DNA of 64,000 bases from Pelagicoccus sp. SDUM812005. GTDB lineage: Bacteria > Verrucomicrobiota > Verrucomicrobiia > Opitutales > Opitutaceae. This document shows, piece after piece, positions 1 to 8,816 of the stretch. Where the stretch lies: contig NZ_JARXIA010000003.1 of assembly GCF_031127875.1 (NCBI RefSeq), positions 1 through 64,000 on the forward strand, in the 5' to 3' direction. The notes beneath the pieces were generated by a model, which was given only the letters and a program-made list of their open reading frames with translations, made no database searches and was not told the origin of the DNA. Position 1 is the stretch's first letter. Every line of letters starts with the position of its first letter. Made by a program: the position numbers and the translations under genes.

Positions 1-5
1 TGTTC

Positions 6-76
6 AAAGACGCTGTTTTTGGTTTGATCACACAACTTCCTTAACAGGAAGCATTTGCCAATGCAGCGTCTTTTTT
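6..76 (+). terminator. Rho-independent terminator of a gene upstream of the window
   Basis: A 10-bp inverted repeat (AAAGACGCTG at 6-15, CAGCGTCTTT at 64-73) runs into a T tract at 71-76. Between the arms sits a smaller hairpin (CTTCC 36-40, GGAAG 47-51). It probably ends a gene lying left of the window. Confidence 0.55.
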
Positions 77-103
77 CGTGAATTATTCAGGCTAGAGAAT
101 TCC

Positions 104-1099
104 TTGAGCGAAAAGCTGAGCATTCGCATGGAGCGGATCGCTGCGGAGCTGGAAAGAAACGCGTCCCAGATTCGGGCCAATTTCAGGGGGGATTCGGCAA
201 TTGTTGAGCGTATTCAAGAGTTGGAGCGTTTATCCTCCAGCTTCGCTTGCTTGAACGAAGTGCTGCAATTGGACGCGAGCAAGGGGAGCCATGGCATCGA
301 GGCGATCGAGCTCGGCTCGGAGGTGAGGGAACTTTATTCGTCCTTGAAGAGCTTGCTGCCGCCGCGCGTGGAATTGGATGTGGAGGCCCTTGAGGACATC
401 CGCTTGTATAGCCTTTCGAAGCGAGGCTTGAGCTTTGCCCTGACGGAGGCCTTGGTTTGCGTAGCGGAGCGGGTAACCCAGGACTTTAAGAGCCGCATCC
501 ATTTGACGATCGAAAGAGGCAGCTCTCGATCGGCCGAGGGCGGTTGTCCGGTCTTGCGCTACAGCTATACGGGGGAACCGGTCGGGAAGGCGGATTTGTT
601 GGCCTTGTCGAAGACGCCTCACGTAGGCGTGAGCTCGGAAGTGGAAGGAATGCACTCGATCCTGACCATCGTCTTGGATTGCGATGCGTCGAAGCACCCT
701 GCTCCGAGCGAACAGAACGAAAGGCCTCTGGTTTTGCTCGCGGAAGACGAGGGCGTATTGAGATTGGCGATACGGACGATGCTCGAGTCGCTCGGCTATG
801 ACGTCGTAGTGGCGGAGGATGGGGCGGAGGCAATTGATGCGTTTGCCCGTCGCAAGTCGGAATTTCAGCTCGCCCTAGTGGACTTGCAGATGCCGGAGGT
901 GGATGGGTACGGAGTCGTTGCCTCGATACGCGCTTCGGTTGAGGATCTGCCCATAATCCGCATGAGCGGCGACTCCAACGACGAGCTGGGCGGGATGGCC
1001 GCTGAGGGCGACGAATGCAGCAGCTTCCTGTCGAAGCCCTTCGGGATTTCGGATCTCAAGCTCGCTATCGATAGCTTGCACCAGAGGGTTGGCGTTTAG
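104..1099 (+). CDS. Degenerate histidine kinase-like protein fused to a C-terminal receiver domain
   Basis: 331 residues from a TTG start; an ATG at 128 is the alternative. The C-terminal ~115 residues are a good receiver (REC) domain: acidic pocket in LLAEDEG, phospho-acceptor Asp in ALVDLQMPEVDG, conserved Ser in IIRMSGD and Lys in LSKPFG. The N-terminal ~200 residues have the helical layout of a kinase dimerisation/ATPase region (coiled-coil heptads, then LSFALTEALVCVAERV where the N box would be). However, I find no H-box histidine, no N-box asparagine and no glycine-rich ATP lid. My inference is a signalling adaptor that lost catalysis and keeps a phosphorylatable receiver. No partner kinase is adjacent. 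Confidence 0.7.
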   Translation: MSEKLSIRMERIAAELERNASQIRANFRGDSAIVERIQELERLSSSFACLNEVLQLDASKGSHGIEAIELGSEVRELYSSLKSLLPPRVELDVEALEDIRLYSLSKRGLSFALTEALVCVAERVTQDFKSRIHLTIERGSSRSAEGGCPVLRYSYTGEPVGKADLLALSKTPHVGVSSEVEGMHSILTIVLDCDASKHPAPSEQNERPLVLLAEDEGVLRLAIRTMLESLGYDVVVAEDGAEAIDAFARRKSEFQLALVDLQMPEVDGYGVVASIRASVEDLPIIRMSGDSNDELGGMAAEGDECSSFLSKPFGISDLKLAIDSLHQRVGV

Positions 1100-1132
1100 C
1101 GCGGCCGCTGATTCGGTGAGCGCGGCGGCACG

Positions 1133-1163
1133 AAAAAGCCCCACGCTGCGAGGCGTGAGGCTT
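1133..1163 (-). terminator. Terminator after the pyruvate dehydrogenase operon
   Basis: An 11-bp stem with one mismatch (1136-1146 with 1153-1163) has an A run at 1133-1137, which reads as a U tract on the minus strand. It lies about 30 bp past the E2 stop codon. Confidence 0.55.
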
Positions 1164-1194
1164 GAGGTTTGAATTTTTATTCTGCGCGGGCCTC

Positions 1195-2496
1195 TTAGAT
1201 GAGCGAGAGAGCGGGCGTCTCGAGCAAGGTCTTGAGGGCTTGCAGGTACTGGGCTCCGACGGCTCCGTCGACGGCGCGGTGGTCGCAGCTGACGCCGATG
1301 GTCATCATTTGGCCGATCACGATTTCGCCGGCGTCGTTGACGATCGGCTTCTTCTCGGTCGCTCCTACGGAGAGGATGCCGGCGTTGGGCGTGTTGATGA
1401 TGCCGTAGAAGCTGGAGATGCCGAACATGCCGAGGTTGGTCACCGTGAAGGTGCTGTCTGACATTTCTGCAGGGCTGAGCTTCTTGTTGCGGGCCTTGCC
1501 GATGAGTTCCTTGGCTTCGATGGCGATCTGCTTGAGCGTCTTGCTTTCTGCGTTGCGGATGACGGGAGTGAGCAGGCCGTCTTCGATGGCGACCCCGAAG
1601 GCGAGGTTGACCGATCCGTTTTGGCGGATGGAGCTGCCTTGCCAGGAGCGGTTCATGGTTGGAACGCGGCGTAGGGCTTCGGCGGATGCCTTGAGGATGA
1701 AGTCGTTTACGGTCAGCTTAATGCCGCCGCCGTGCTCGGCCGGTACGTTGGCGAGGTCGGCGTTGATCTTGGCGCGGGTGGCGAGCAGGTTGGCCGCGTT
1801 GACTTCGATCTGCAGGTAGAAGTGCGGTGCGGTGTTCTTGGACTCGACCAAGCGCTTGGCGATGACGCCGCGCATGGAGGAAACGGGCAGGTCTGCGTCT
1901 TCCGCGATGGCGAGGCCGGGAAGGGTGACCGATGCGGCTGGCTTGGACTCGGAGGCTGCGGTCTTGCTGGATCCGCCGGACTTCTTGGCGTCGAGCACGT
2001 CTTGTTTGACGATGCGGCCGTTGGGGCCGGTTCCCTTGATGGAGGCGAGGTCGACGCCTTCCGCCTTGGCCAGCTTCTTAGCGAGCGGGGAGGCTTTGAT
2101 GCGGGAGTCGCTTTCGGAGGAAGTGGAGGAGGACGCGCTTTCGGAGGAGGCTTCCTCCTTTTCGCTCTTTTCTTCCTTGGGCTCTTCCTTTTCGTCTTCG
2201 GAGTCGCCGGAGTCGGAGGACTTCGCAGCGGGGGCGTCGGGAACTTCGACTTCTTCGCCTTCTTCGCCGATGGCGGCGATCGGGGCGCCGATGGCGACTT
2301 GCTCTCCGGCCTTGGCGATTTGCTTGAGCAGGATGCCGTCTTCGAAGGCTTCCAGTTCCATGGTGGCCTTGTCGGTTTCGATTTCGGCGATCACGTCGCC
2401 GGCCTCGATGGCGTCGCCTTCGTTTTTGAGCCAGTTAGCGACGGTTCCGACAGTCATGGTGTCGGAGAGCTTAGGCATGTCTATGAATGTTGCCAT
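1195..2496 (-). CDS. pdhC: Pyruvate dehydrogenase E2, dihydrolipoamide acetyltransferase
   Basis: 433 residues. An N-terminal lipoyl domain (about 1-80) carries the lipoyl lysine in ETDKATME (Lys43). A Ser/Glu-rich flexible linker follows, then a peripheral-subunit-binding domain near 133-170 (SPLAKKLAKAEGVDL). The C-terminal acyltransferase domain ends with the catalytic His/Asp in SCDHRAVDGAVGAQYL. The protein transfers acetyl groups from E1 to CoA as the core of the complex. It is the last gene of a minus-strand set E1 alpha - E1 beta - E2, with about 40 bp between E1 beta and E2. No lipoamide dehydrogenase (E3) is in the window, so that subunit must be encoded elsewhere. Confidence 0.96.
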   Translation of the reverse strand: MATFIDMPKLSDTMTVGTVANWLKNEGDAIEAGDVIAEIETDKATMELEAFEDGILLKQIAKAGEQVAIGAPIAAIGEEGEEVEVPDAPAAKSSDSGDSEDEKEEPKEEKSEKEEASSESASSSTSSESDSRIKASPLAKKLAKAEGVDLASIKGTGPNGRIVKQDVLDAKKSGGSSKTAASESKPAASVTLPGLAIAEDADLPVSSMRGVIAKRLVESKNTAPHFYLQIEVNAANLLATRAKINADLANVPAEHGGGIKLTVNDFILKASAEALRRVPTMNRSWQGSSIRQNGSVNLAFGVAIEDGLLTPVIRNAESKTLKQIAIEAKELIGKARNKKLSPAEMSDSTFTVTNLGMFGISSFYGIINTPNAGILSVGATEKKPIVNDAGEIVIGQMMTIGVSCDHRAVDGAVGAQYLQALKTLLETPALSLI

Positions 2497-2536
2497 ATGT
2501 CTAAATTTGTTGGTGTAGGATTGGAGGCGAAGAGGA

Positions 2537-3511
2537 TTACATGATTCCGAGAACCTTCTCGACGACGGTGGATGCCTTGGGAAGCTGTTCCGGCTCGACC
2601 GCTGGGCTGTAGATGGCCGGAGCGTCGATGGTGGAAACGCGCTGGACGGGGGCGTCGAGGTAGTCGAAGGCCTTGTTCTGGATGGTGTAGGCGATTTGGG
2701 CGTCTACGCCGCAGAAGGGGCGATTTTCTTCCACGAGCACGGCGCGGTTGGTCTTCTTGACAGACTCGATGATGGTGTCCTCGTCGAGCGGGCGGATGGA
2801 GCGCAGGTCGACGACTTCGGCCTCGATATCGTGCTCGTCCTTGAGAATCTGGGCCGCGGTGAGGGCGACGGGAACGGAAGGGCCGTGGCAGACGATGGTG
2901 ACGTCCGTGCCTTCGCGCTTGATGTCGGCCTTGCCGAGCGGGATGACGTACTCTTCCTCGGGCACTTCGCCGGTGGTTCCGTAGAGAAGGGTGGACTCCA
3001 TGACGTAGACGGGGTCGTTGTCGCGGATGGCAGCCTTCATGAGGCCCTTGGCGTCGTAGGGAGTCGCTGGGCAAACCACCTTGAGGCCGGGCATGTTGGC
3101 GATGAGGTTTTCCGGCGTGTGGGAGTGGGTGGCGCCGACGTTGGTGCCGCCGTTGGCGGGACCGCGGATGACGATGGGCACGTTGATGAGTCCGCCGGAC
3201 ATGTAGCGTACGCAGCCGGCGTTGTTGATCATCTGGTCCCAAGCGACGTAGGCGAAGCTCCAGAACATGAGTTCCATGACGGGGCGGACGCCGAGCATGG
3301 AGGCGCCGATGCCCATGCCGATGAATCCGGCCTCGGAGATGGGGGCGTCGACGATGCGCTTGGGTCCGTAGCGCTCGAGGAGGCCTTCGGTGACTTTGTA
3401 AGCGCCGTTGTACTGGGCAACTTCTTCGCCGATGATGACGACGTTTTCGTCGCGCTCGATTTCTTCGGCGAGCGCGTCCTTGATTGCCTGTCTGTAGGAG
3501 ATCTCTGGCAT
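2537..3511 (-). CDS. pdhB: Pyruvate dehydrogenase E1 component, beta subunit
   Basis: 324 residues, full length for the transketolase-like E1 beta family. It starts MPEISYRQAIKDAL and has the family pattern VVIIGEEVAQYNGAYKVTEG, followed by the pyrimidine-binding region (DAPISEAGFIGMGIGASM) and a C-terminal transketolase domain. With E1 alpha it forms the thiamine diphosphate-dependent decarboxylase that reductively acetylates the E2 lipoyl group. It lies 24 bp downstream of E1 alpha and just upstream of E2, consistent with one transcript. Confidence 0.96.
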   Translation of the reverse strand: MPEISYRQAIKDALAEEIERDENVVIIGEEVAQYNGAYKVTEGLLERYGPKRIVDAPISEAGFIGMGIGASMLGVRPVMELMFWSFAYVAWDQMINNAGCVRYMSGGLINVPIVIRGPANGGTNVGATHSHTPENLIANMPGLKVVCPATPYDAKGLMKAAIRDNDPVYVMESTLLYGTTGEVPEEEYVIPLGKADIKREGTDVTIVCHGPSVPVALTAAQILKDEHDIEAEVVDLRSIRPLDEDTIIESVKKTNRAVLVEENRPFCGVDAQIAYTIQNKAFDYLDAPVQRVSTIDAPAIYSPAVEPEQLPKASTVVEKVLGIM

Positions 3512-3535
3512 GTTAGTGTCCGTTTTTTGTGAAAA

Positions 3536-4645
3536 TTAGTCGTTGAAGAAGAGGCGGCCTTCGGAGGTGCGCTGATCTGGGTTGTCCGCTTCCCAGTAGA
3601 CGTCCTCGGTGATGGACTCGGCGGTCGGGAATTCGCTTTCGTCGGCGAACTGGGCGGCGACTTCGGCTTCCTGCTTCGCTTCGGAGTCGATTTCCTTCAT
3701 CTCGTCTTCGCTCATGATCTTCTGGTCGAGGAGGTAGAGGCGGTAGACGTTGAGGGGGTCGTGGTTCTTGCGGTAGTCGTCGATCTCTTCCTTGGTGCGA
3801 TACTTCTTGGCGTTGGCGTCGGCGACGGAGTGGCCTTGGTAGCGGTAGGTGTGGATCTCGAGGACGGTGGGCTTGGATTCCTCGTGGGCCCGCTTGATGG
3901 CGCGTCCTACGCCGTCGCGGATGGCGAAGAGGGACTCGCCGTTGATGTTTTCCCAAGCCATGCCGTAGCCTTCGGCGCGAGCGGCGAGGCCTTCCGCGGG
4001 GTGGGAGGAGGAACGCTCCTGGGAGGTGCCCATGGAGTAGCCGTTGTTTTCGATGATGAAGATGGCTGGCAGGTCCCAGAGGGCTGCGAGGTTGTAGGCT
4101 TCGTGCACGGCGCCCTGGTTAATGGCTCCGTCGCCCATGAAGGCCATAGCGGAACCGGTCTGGCCCTTGTACTTGACGCCGTAAGCGAGGCCGACGCCGA
4201 GCGGGATCTGGCCGCCGACGATGCCGTGGCCGCCCCAGTAGTTCTTGTCGGGAGCGAAGAAGTGCATGGAGCCGCCCTTGCCCTTGGAGCATCCGGTGGC
4301 CTTGCCGAGGAGCTCGGCCATGCATTCGTTCATGTTCATGCCGACCGCGAGGGCGTGACCGTGGTTACGGTAGGCGGTGATCATGTGGTCGTGGTCTCCC
4401 ATGAGGGAGGCGCAGGCCACGGCGATTGATTCTTGTCCGATGTAGAGGTGGAGGAAGCCGCCGATCTTACCTTGCTGGTAGACGCGCAGGGAGCGCTCCT
4501 CGAAGCGGCGGATACGTACCATGTCGCGGTAGAACCCGATTTGCTCCTCCTTGGAGAGGCCTTTGTTGATTGGTAGTTTCGCTTCTTTAGCCAGGTTCGA
4601 AGTTGCTGGCTTAACGCGTTTCTTTGGCGTGGTTTTTGCGGTCAC
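3536..4645 (-). CDS. pdhA: Pyruvate dehydrogenase E1 component, alpha subunit
   Basis: 369 residues from a GTG start. The reading frame stays open far upstream, but family similarity begins only shortly after this GTG (LSKEEQIGFYRDMVRIRRFE). A short Lys/Thr-rich N-terminal tail precedes it. The thiamine diphosphate motif is GDGAINQGAVHEAYN...IENN, and the phosphorylation-loop-like region YRYQGHSVAD is present. It is the first gene of the PDH operon. The exact start is uncertain because no strong Shine-Dalgarno is visible. Confidence 0.93.
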   Translation of the reverse strand: MTAKTTPKKRVKPATSNLAKEAKLPINKGLSKEEQIGFYRDMVRIRRFEERSLRVYQQGKIGGFLHLYIGQESIAVACASLMGDHDHMITAYRNHGHALAVGMNMNECMAELLGKATGCSKGKGGSMHFFAPDKNYWGGHGIVGGQIPLGVGLAYGVKYKGQTGSAMAFMGDGAINQGAVHEAYNLAALWDLPAIFIIENNGYSMGTSQERSSSHPAEGLAARAEGYGMAWENINGESLFAIRDGVGRAIKRAHEESKPTVLEIHTYRYQGHSVADANAKKYRTKEEIDDYRKNHDPLNVYRLYLLDQKIMSEDEMKEIDSEAKQEAEVAAQFADESEFPTAESITEDVYWEADNPDQRTSEGRLFFND

Positions 4646-4776
4646 TTTTCTGTCTCTTGTTCTCGGATTTTGAGAATGAAATTCTTTGGAAACCGGGGAT
4701 TCAAGGTGTTGGCCGCTTTGAGACAACAACAAAGCGGCGGATAGGGGACGGTTAATTTTTTCGGAAGTCGCTTCGA

Positions 4777-5301
4777 TTAATGCTTTTGCGGGTTTGCATG
4801 AGCGGAACTGGGGGCGGGAACGAGGCCTTCGATCTCGAATTCCAGCGGCTTTCCGGGCTGGCAATCGACCTTTAGGGCCACGAAGCGGTCGTGGTATTTG
4901 TCGTAGATGTCCCAAAGTCCCTGGCGGTCGGTTTCGGGAATTGGCAGGCTGTCGATCTCCTCGCGGGTGTAGAAGGCGAACTCGCCTTCGTCGATGGCGG
5001 GCGGGAGGGCTTCGAGGGGCTTGCTGCACTCGAAGAGGAACATGAGCCAGTGCCCTTTGCCTTCGTAGGCTTTTTCGGCGGCCATGCAGAAAAGGTGCAG
5101 GTCTTTGTTTTCCAGCTGGATGCCGGTCTCTTCGAAGGACTCTCGGATGGCGCATTCGAAGGGGGACTCGCCGAGCGGCATCTCCAGTTTTCCGCCGATG
5201 GGGCTCCAGAGTCCGTCGTTGGGGGCCTTGGCCCGCTTGAGCATGAGGAAGCGGCCGGCCTTGTCTTTTAGAAATATGAGAGCGCTGATCTTGTACTGCA
5301 T
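4777..5301 (-). CDS. Nudix hydrolase
   Basis: 174 residues from the ATG of MQYKISALIFL. The Nudix helix is visible as ESPFECAIRESFEETGI (E-x7-REx2EE-x-G), preceded by GGKLEMPLG, which is two residues longer than the canonical spacing. Family members hydrolyse nucleoside diphosphates linked to another moiety; the substrate cannot be read from the sequence. The frame can be extended to 5376, but that extension lacks family character. The gene lies about 130 bp upstream of E1 alpha on the same strand and may share its promoter region. Confidence 0.85.
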   Translation of the reverse strand: MQYKISALIFLKDKAGRFLMLKRAKAPNDGLWSPIGGKLEMPLGESPFECAIRESFEETGIQLENKDLHLFCMAAEKAYEGKGHWLMFLFECSKPLEALPPAIDEGEFAFYTREEIDSLPIPETDRQGLWDIYDKYHDRFVALKVDCQPGKPLEFEIEGLVPAPSSAHANPQKH

Positions 5302-5378
5302 CGTGAAGTCTGGCGGCTGGAGTAGGCTCAAGCCGGGGCGCGGGGGCAAGCGGAATTGGCGTGAAAGGGGCCGCAACC

Positions 5379-6011
5379 ATGGAGATTCGCTTGCTCCAAG
5401 GGCGCTTTGCGGCGATGGGTGGAGTCATGCTTGCTCCCACACGTTTGTTGCTTGGCTTTGTGCTTCTTGCGGTCGCAGCGCGTTCGCAGGCGGCGGAACT
5501 GGAGATCCTTCGGGTCGATTTCGACTTGGTTGAGCAGGAAGGGGCACGCGACCCTTGGTACGAGATCGCGGTCGCGGTTTCGGTGGAAGAGGGCGACCGC
5601 GGAAACGGAGCAAATCCGCGCTTCGCCGACGAGGTGGCGGTTTCGCTGGCTCTCGCGACGGAGGTCAACCGCGGCGGCGGACGGTCTTTCGAATTTTACG
5701 CGGCTCGGGTCGAGTATCCCACCTTGGAAGTGGGGCAGCACGTGGTCCGATTCTACCTGCCGCCGGAAATCGTGAAGCGGGACCGCGTCCGGGGAGAGCC
5801 CTTCGGTTACGAGATCGAGATCCTTTCGCCCGCCGGCTTGGAGGATTCCTTGGTTTCGCCAAACTTGGAGCGGCCGGAGGCCTTGCAAAGCTTCCGCTCG
5901 GAGGCGGCCTCCCGCAGCGAGGAATCTCGGGAAATGCGTCTGCAGTTTGAAACACCCTTCGCTTGGATGTATCCTAGGGATACTCCTAGTCCGCGATTGA
6001 AACGCCCGTAG
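5379..6011 (+). CDS. Exported protein of unknown function
   Basis: About 210 residues. A hydrophobic signal peptide (LLLGFVLLAVAARSQA, probable cleavage before AELEIL) indicates export. Possible starts are GTG 5361, ATG 5379 (purine-rich AAGGGG upstream), ATG 5415 and ATG 5427. The mature part looks beta-rich (alternating hydrophobic strands such as WYEIAVAVSVEE) with no cysteine pair or repeat I recognise. It sits about 130 bp upstream of the PilM-type gene on the same strand and could belong to that envelope cluster, but this is only positional. Confidence 0.65.
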   Translation: MEIRLLQGRFAAMGGVMLAPTRLLLGFVLLAVAARSQAAELEILRVDFDLVEQEGARDPWYEIAVAVSVEEGDRGNGANPRFADEVAVSLALATEVNRGGGRSFEFYAARVEYPTLEVGQHVVRFYLPPEIVKRDRVRGEPFGYEIEILSPAGLEDSLVSPNLERPEALQSFRSEAASRSEESREMRLQFETPFAWMYPRDTPSPRLKRP

Positions 6012-6139
6012 GTCGATTGCCGTAAGGATTATCTGCCGGATCGTTAGGGGCTACGTAAGTCCCTAGCTCCGAAAGGTTTTAGCTTGTAATGGCTACTTGT
6101 TAAAAAAGAATGAACCAACCGTTCGCCTGAACCTTACCC

Positions 6140-7816
6140 ATGTCCAATCCACACTTCTTAGCGATCAGCCTGGGGGCTAACTATCTCTGCTCGGTGCATC
6201 TGAAGATGAATCCGAGCGGTCGCTGCGAGTTGTTGGACTACCAGATCGATTCGGTAGACTTTTCCTCGAACGATCCTTTGCTTTGGCTGAAGGCGACCTC
6301 TGCCCACCTCGATGCGGTGGCCCTTCGCTTTCGCAGCCAGATGCCGGCTGGCTTTTCGATTCCGGGGCACGTGGCGCTTTGCAAGTACCTGAAGATTCCG
6401 CAGGTTTCTCGGGGCAAGCGTCCCAAGATCGTGGCGTTCGAGGCGAAGCAGAACATCCCGTATCCGATCGAGGAGGTGACTTGGGAGTTTGCGGTGATCG
6501 AGGAGGACGGTTTGGACTTCGACGCGGTCATAGGCGCCTCCCGTACCGAGATTGTGGAGACGATCGCTCGTTACAGCAAGGATTCCGAGATCGACCTGCG
6601 CGGGATCGAGCCGTCTACGACCTCCTTGGTAAATGTATTTCGATACAACTACGCCGACGTTAAGGATGCGGCGCTGGTCGTTTCGATCGGCGCCAAGTCG
6701 ACGGATCTGGTTTTTGTCGACGGTACTCGATACCACTCCCGCAATATTCCGTTTGGCGGGCAGTCGATCAGCGCGGAGATCTCCGAATCCTTGGGAGTCG
6801 CGGTTAGCGAAGCGGAACGTATCAAGCTTTCCGCTACCAAGCAGGAAGCGCTCGCCAGCGAGGAGTACGCGGCCTACGAGAACGCCAAGCGGAACTTCGA
6901 AGCCCGTTTGGGCACGGAGGTGCTTCGCACCTCTGCGGTGCTGAAGCGGCAAGGCTTCGATTTCGAAGCGAAAGCGGTCTACCTGACCGGGGGCGGGTCG
7001 CTGCTGCCGCAATTGGATTCGGCCCTGTCGGATAAGTTGAAGCTCCCAGTCCAGGCTTTGGATCCAGTGCGAAACGTAAATGTATCCAAGGATTCGCTAC
7101 TTGAGGAAATCAAGTCGGCGGCTCCCTTCCTCGCGGATGCGATCGGGATCGGGGTTGGCCGCTTCATGCCGGATGGCGCGACCCTGGACCTGACTCCGCG
7201 CAGCTTAGTGTGGCATCGCAAGTTTCGCCGCCAGCAACCGTTCTATCTTCTAGCGGGGCTGGTCGCCTGCGGCGCGGTGGGCTTGCCGATTTTGAATACG
7301 TCCTTGGAAATTCGCGCCTACGAGCAGGAGCTGCAGAACTTGGACGTACAGGTGCGGCCGTTGAGTCAGATCAACAAGGAGATCTTTAACCGGACGGAGC
7401 AGATTAAGCGGATACGCGACGTCATCGAAAAGACGGCCAGCGTGACGGCGGCGCGTTCCACCTGGTTGGACGTCCTCAACGATTTGCAGCGGCGTCTCGC
7501 GGATGTGGAGGACGTGTGGCTCGACGAGTTGAGGCTCGAACGCCCCGTCCCTAAGGCCAGCTCGGGCAGAGGGGTGGCTCGCGTGAAGCAGGACGATGGC
7601 AAGACGAGGGTTCATTTGAGCGGCCGCTTGATCGATGTCTACAATCCCGTGTCCAGCGTTAGTCCGGCGTCCTACGAGCGGGTCAAGACGCTGCTGGAGA
7701 GCCTCAATGAAGCGAACTTCGTCGCGAACCTGGAGAACGAGCAGTTCGACTATTCCGTCCCCGGCTTCCTGGGGTTTAAGTTCACGCTGGTCGTAAAGGA
7801 GGAGGTGCCGCTCTAG
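6140..7816 (+). CDS. PilM-PilN fusion, type IV pilus/type II secretion-like assembly protein (Amuc_1101-like)
   Basis: 558 residues. Residues ~1-355 match the actin-fold PilM family: a conserved stretch IVAFEAKQNIPYPIEEVTWE and an adenosine-type motif AVYLTGGGSLLPQL. A single transmembrane helix follows near 370-395 (FYLLAGLVACGAVGLPIL), then a PilN-like coiled coil and periplasmic domain to the C-terminus. The two Asp residues normal in the phosphate motifs are Ser here (AISLGAN and VVSIGAK), so nucleotide binding may be altered. It begins a four-gene run ending in a secretin; the next gene starts 10 bp downstream. Placement in an Akkermansia-like cluster is by gene order and architecture. 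Confidence 0.82.
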   Translation: MSNPHFLAISLGANYLCSVHLKMNPSGRCELLDYQIDSVDFSSNDPLLWLKATSAHLDAVALRFRSQMPAGFSIPGHVALCKYLKIPQVSRGKRPKIVAFEAKQNIPYPIEEVTWEFAVIEEDGLDFDAVIGASRTEIVETIARYSKDSEIDLRGIEPSTTSLVNVFRYNYADVKDAALVVSIGAKSTDLVFVDGTRYHSRNIPFGGQSISAEISESLGVAVSEAERIKLSATKQEALASEEYAAYENAKRNFEARLGTEVLRTSAVLKRQGFDFEAKAVYLTGGGSLLPQLDSALSDKLKLPVQALDPVRNVNVSKDSLLEEIKSAAPFLADAIGIGVGRFMPDGATLDLTPRSLVWHRKFRRQQPFYLLAGLVACGAVGLPILNTSLEIRAYEQELQNLDVQVRPLSQINKEIFNRTEQIKRIRDVIEKTASVTAARSTWLDVLNDLQRRLADVEDVWLDELRLERPVPKASSGRGVARVKQDDGKTRVHLSGRLIDVYNPVSSVSPASYERVKTLLESLNEANFVANLENEQFDYSVPGFLGFKFTLVVKEEVPL

Positions 7817-7826
7817 GCCTATTGTC

Positions 7827-8816
7827 ATGACCTTCTTTCGCAAGAATCCCGTCTTCTACTCGATGTTGTTCGTCCTGCTCGGGACCTGCGGCGCGGGATT
7901 GTGGTATCTCGCCCAATTGAGCTCGGAGCTGAAGGAATTGAAGACAGCCTACGAAACGAAGGCGTCCCAATACGATCGATACGTTTCGGCCAAGCCGTCG
8001 CCTACGCGTTCGAACCTGGAGGCCATCGACGCCAACTACGACGAGCTCTACGAGGTGTACGAAAAGGCGCTTGGTATTTTGAAGTTGAATACGTTCGATG
8101 ACGATTCGTTCTTCGGAACGACTCCGCAATCGAGGGCTGACTGGTCTTTCGAGCTGCATCGCTACAAGGAAAACGCCCGCTACGCCGCTTTGAGCAATTC
8201 CATCGCCTTGCCGGAAGAATCGGAGTTTGGCGTGAAGGAGTTTTCCAACAGCGTCCCGTCGGCCGAGCGCATGGAGCGGGTGCACCAGGAGATCGTGATC
8301 ATGGCTTCCTTGCTGGAGACGCTTTTCGATTCAGGGATCAAATCCTTCGAGACGATTCAGCGCGGCATCAAGCCGCAGAAGGGGAAGGCTCTCGTCAGCT
8401 CCCGCGCTCCGGCGAATCGCCTTTTCACCGAGGGCGATTACTTCACGGTGGAGCCCGGGCAAAGCATCGCGGTTCCGGGAACGCTCGACAGCTATGTGTT
8501 CAGGGTCGCGTTCAGGGGGCAGTCGATCGCCTTGCGAAGCTTCCTGAACCGCATTTCGAATTCGCCCTTGCCCTTCGTGGTGCGTGGGGTGGAGGCCGAC
8601 CTTTCCAGCGAAGGCGGGGAAAAGCAGGGCTTGGAGTCGATCGCCGAAAACCCGTTTGCGGAGCGGGAACGGAAAGCGCGTTCGCGGCCTTCGGCGGTTC
8701 CCATCATTTCGGACAACACTTCCCTGTTCGCAGTGACGATCGAGTTTCTGCAGCTGGCCGTCGAGATCGAGAAGCCACGTCTTGCCAGCGTGGAGAAGGG
8801 AGGCGGCGATGCATAA
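7827..8816 (+). CDS. Amuc_1100-like bitopic membrane protein (PilO-position component)
   Basis: 329 residues. A short basic N-terminus and one transmembrane helix (VFYSMLFVLLGTCGAGLWYL) are followed by a coiled coil and a large periplasmic domain. The order (TM, coiled coil, a SAKPSPTRSN-type turn, then a two-part alpha/beta domain), its length and its position between a PilM/N gene and a secretin resemble Amuc_1100 of Akkermansia, an outer-surface protein linked to a pilus-like cluster. In classical systems this slot is held by PilO. Its stop overlaps the next start by 8 bp. The assignment rests on context and weak similarity; function in this organism is unknown. Confidence 0.65.
   Translation: MTFFRKNPVFYSMLFVLLGTCGAGLWYLAQLSSELKELKTAYETKASQYDRYVSAKPSPTRSNLEAIDANYDELYEVYEKALGILKLNTFDDDSFFGTTPQSRADWSFELHRYKENARYAALSNSIALPEESEFGVKEFSNSVPSAERMERVHQEIVIMASLLETLFDSGIKSFETIQRGIKPQKGKALVSSRAPANRLFTEGDYFTVEPGQSIAVPGTLDSYVFRVAFRGQSIALRSFLNRISNSPLPFVVRGVEADLSSEGGEKQGLESIAENPFAERERKARSRPSAVPIISDNTSLFAVTIEFLQLAVEIEKPRLASVEKGGGDA

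Noticed and set aside
1195-4645. Branched-chain 2-oxoacid dehydrogenase instead of pyruvate dehydrogenase
   Set aside because: The E1 alpha/E1 beta sequences and the MATFIDMPKLSDTM lipoyl start follow the PDH (mitochondrial-like) branch, so PDH is the better call.
3536-5668. A 710-codon minus-strand open frame
   Set aside because: Family similarity covers only the E1 alpha part up to 4645; the rest overlaps the Nudix and exported-protein genes in another frame.
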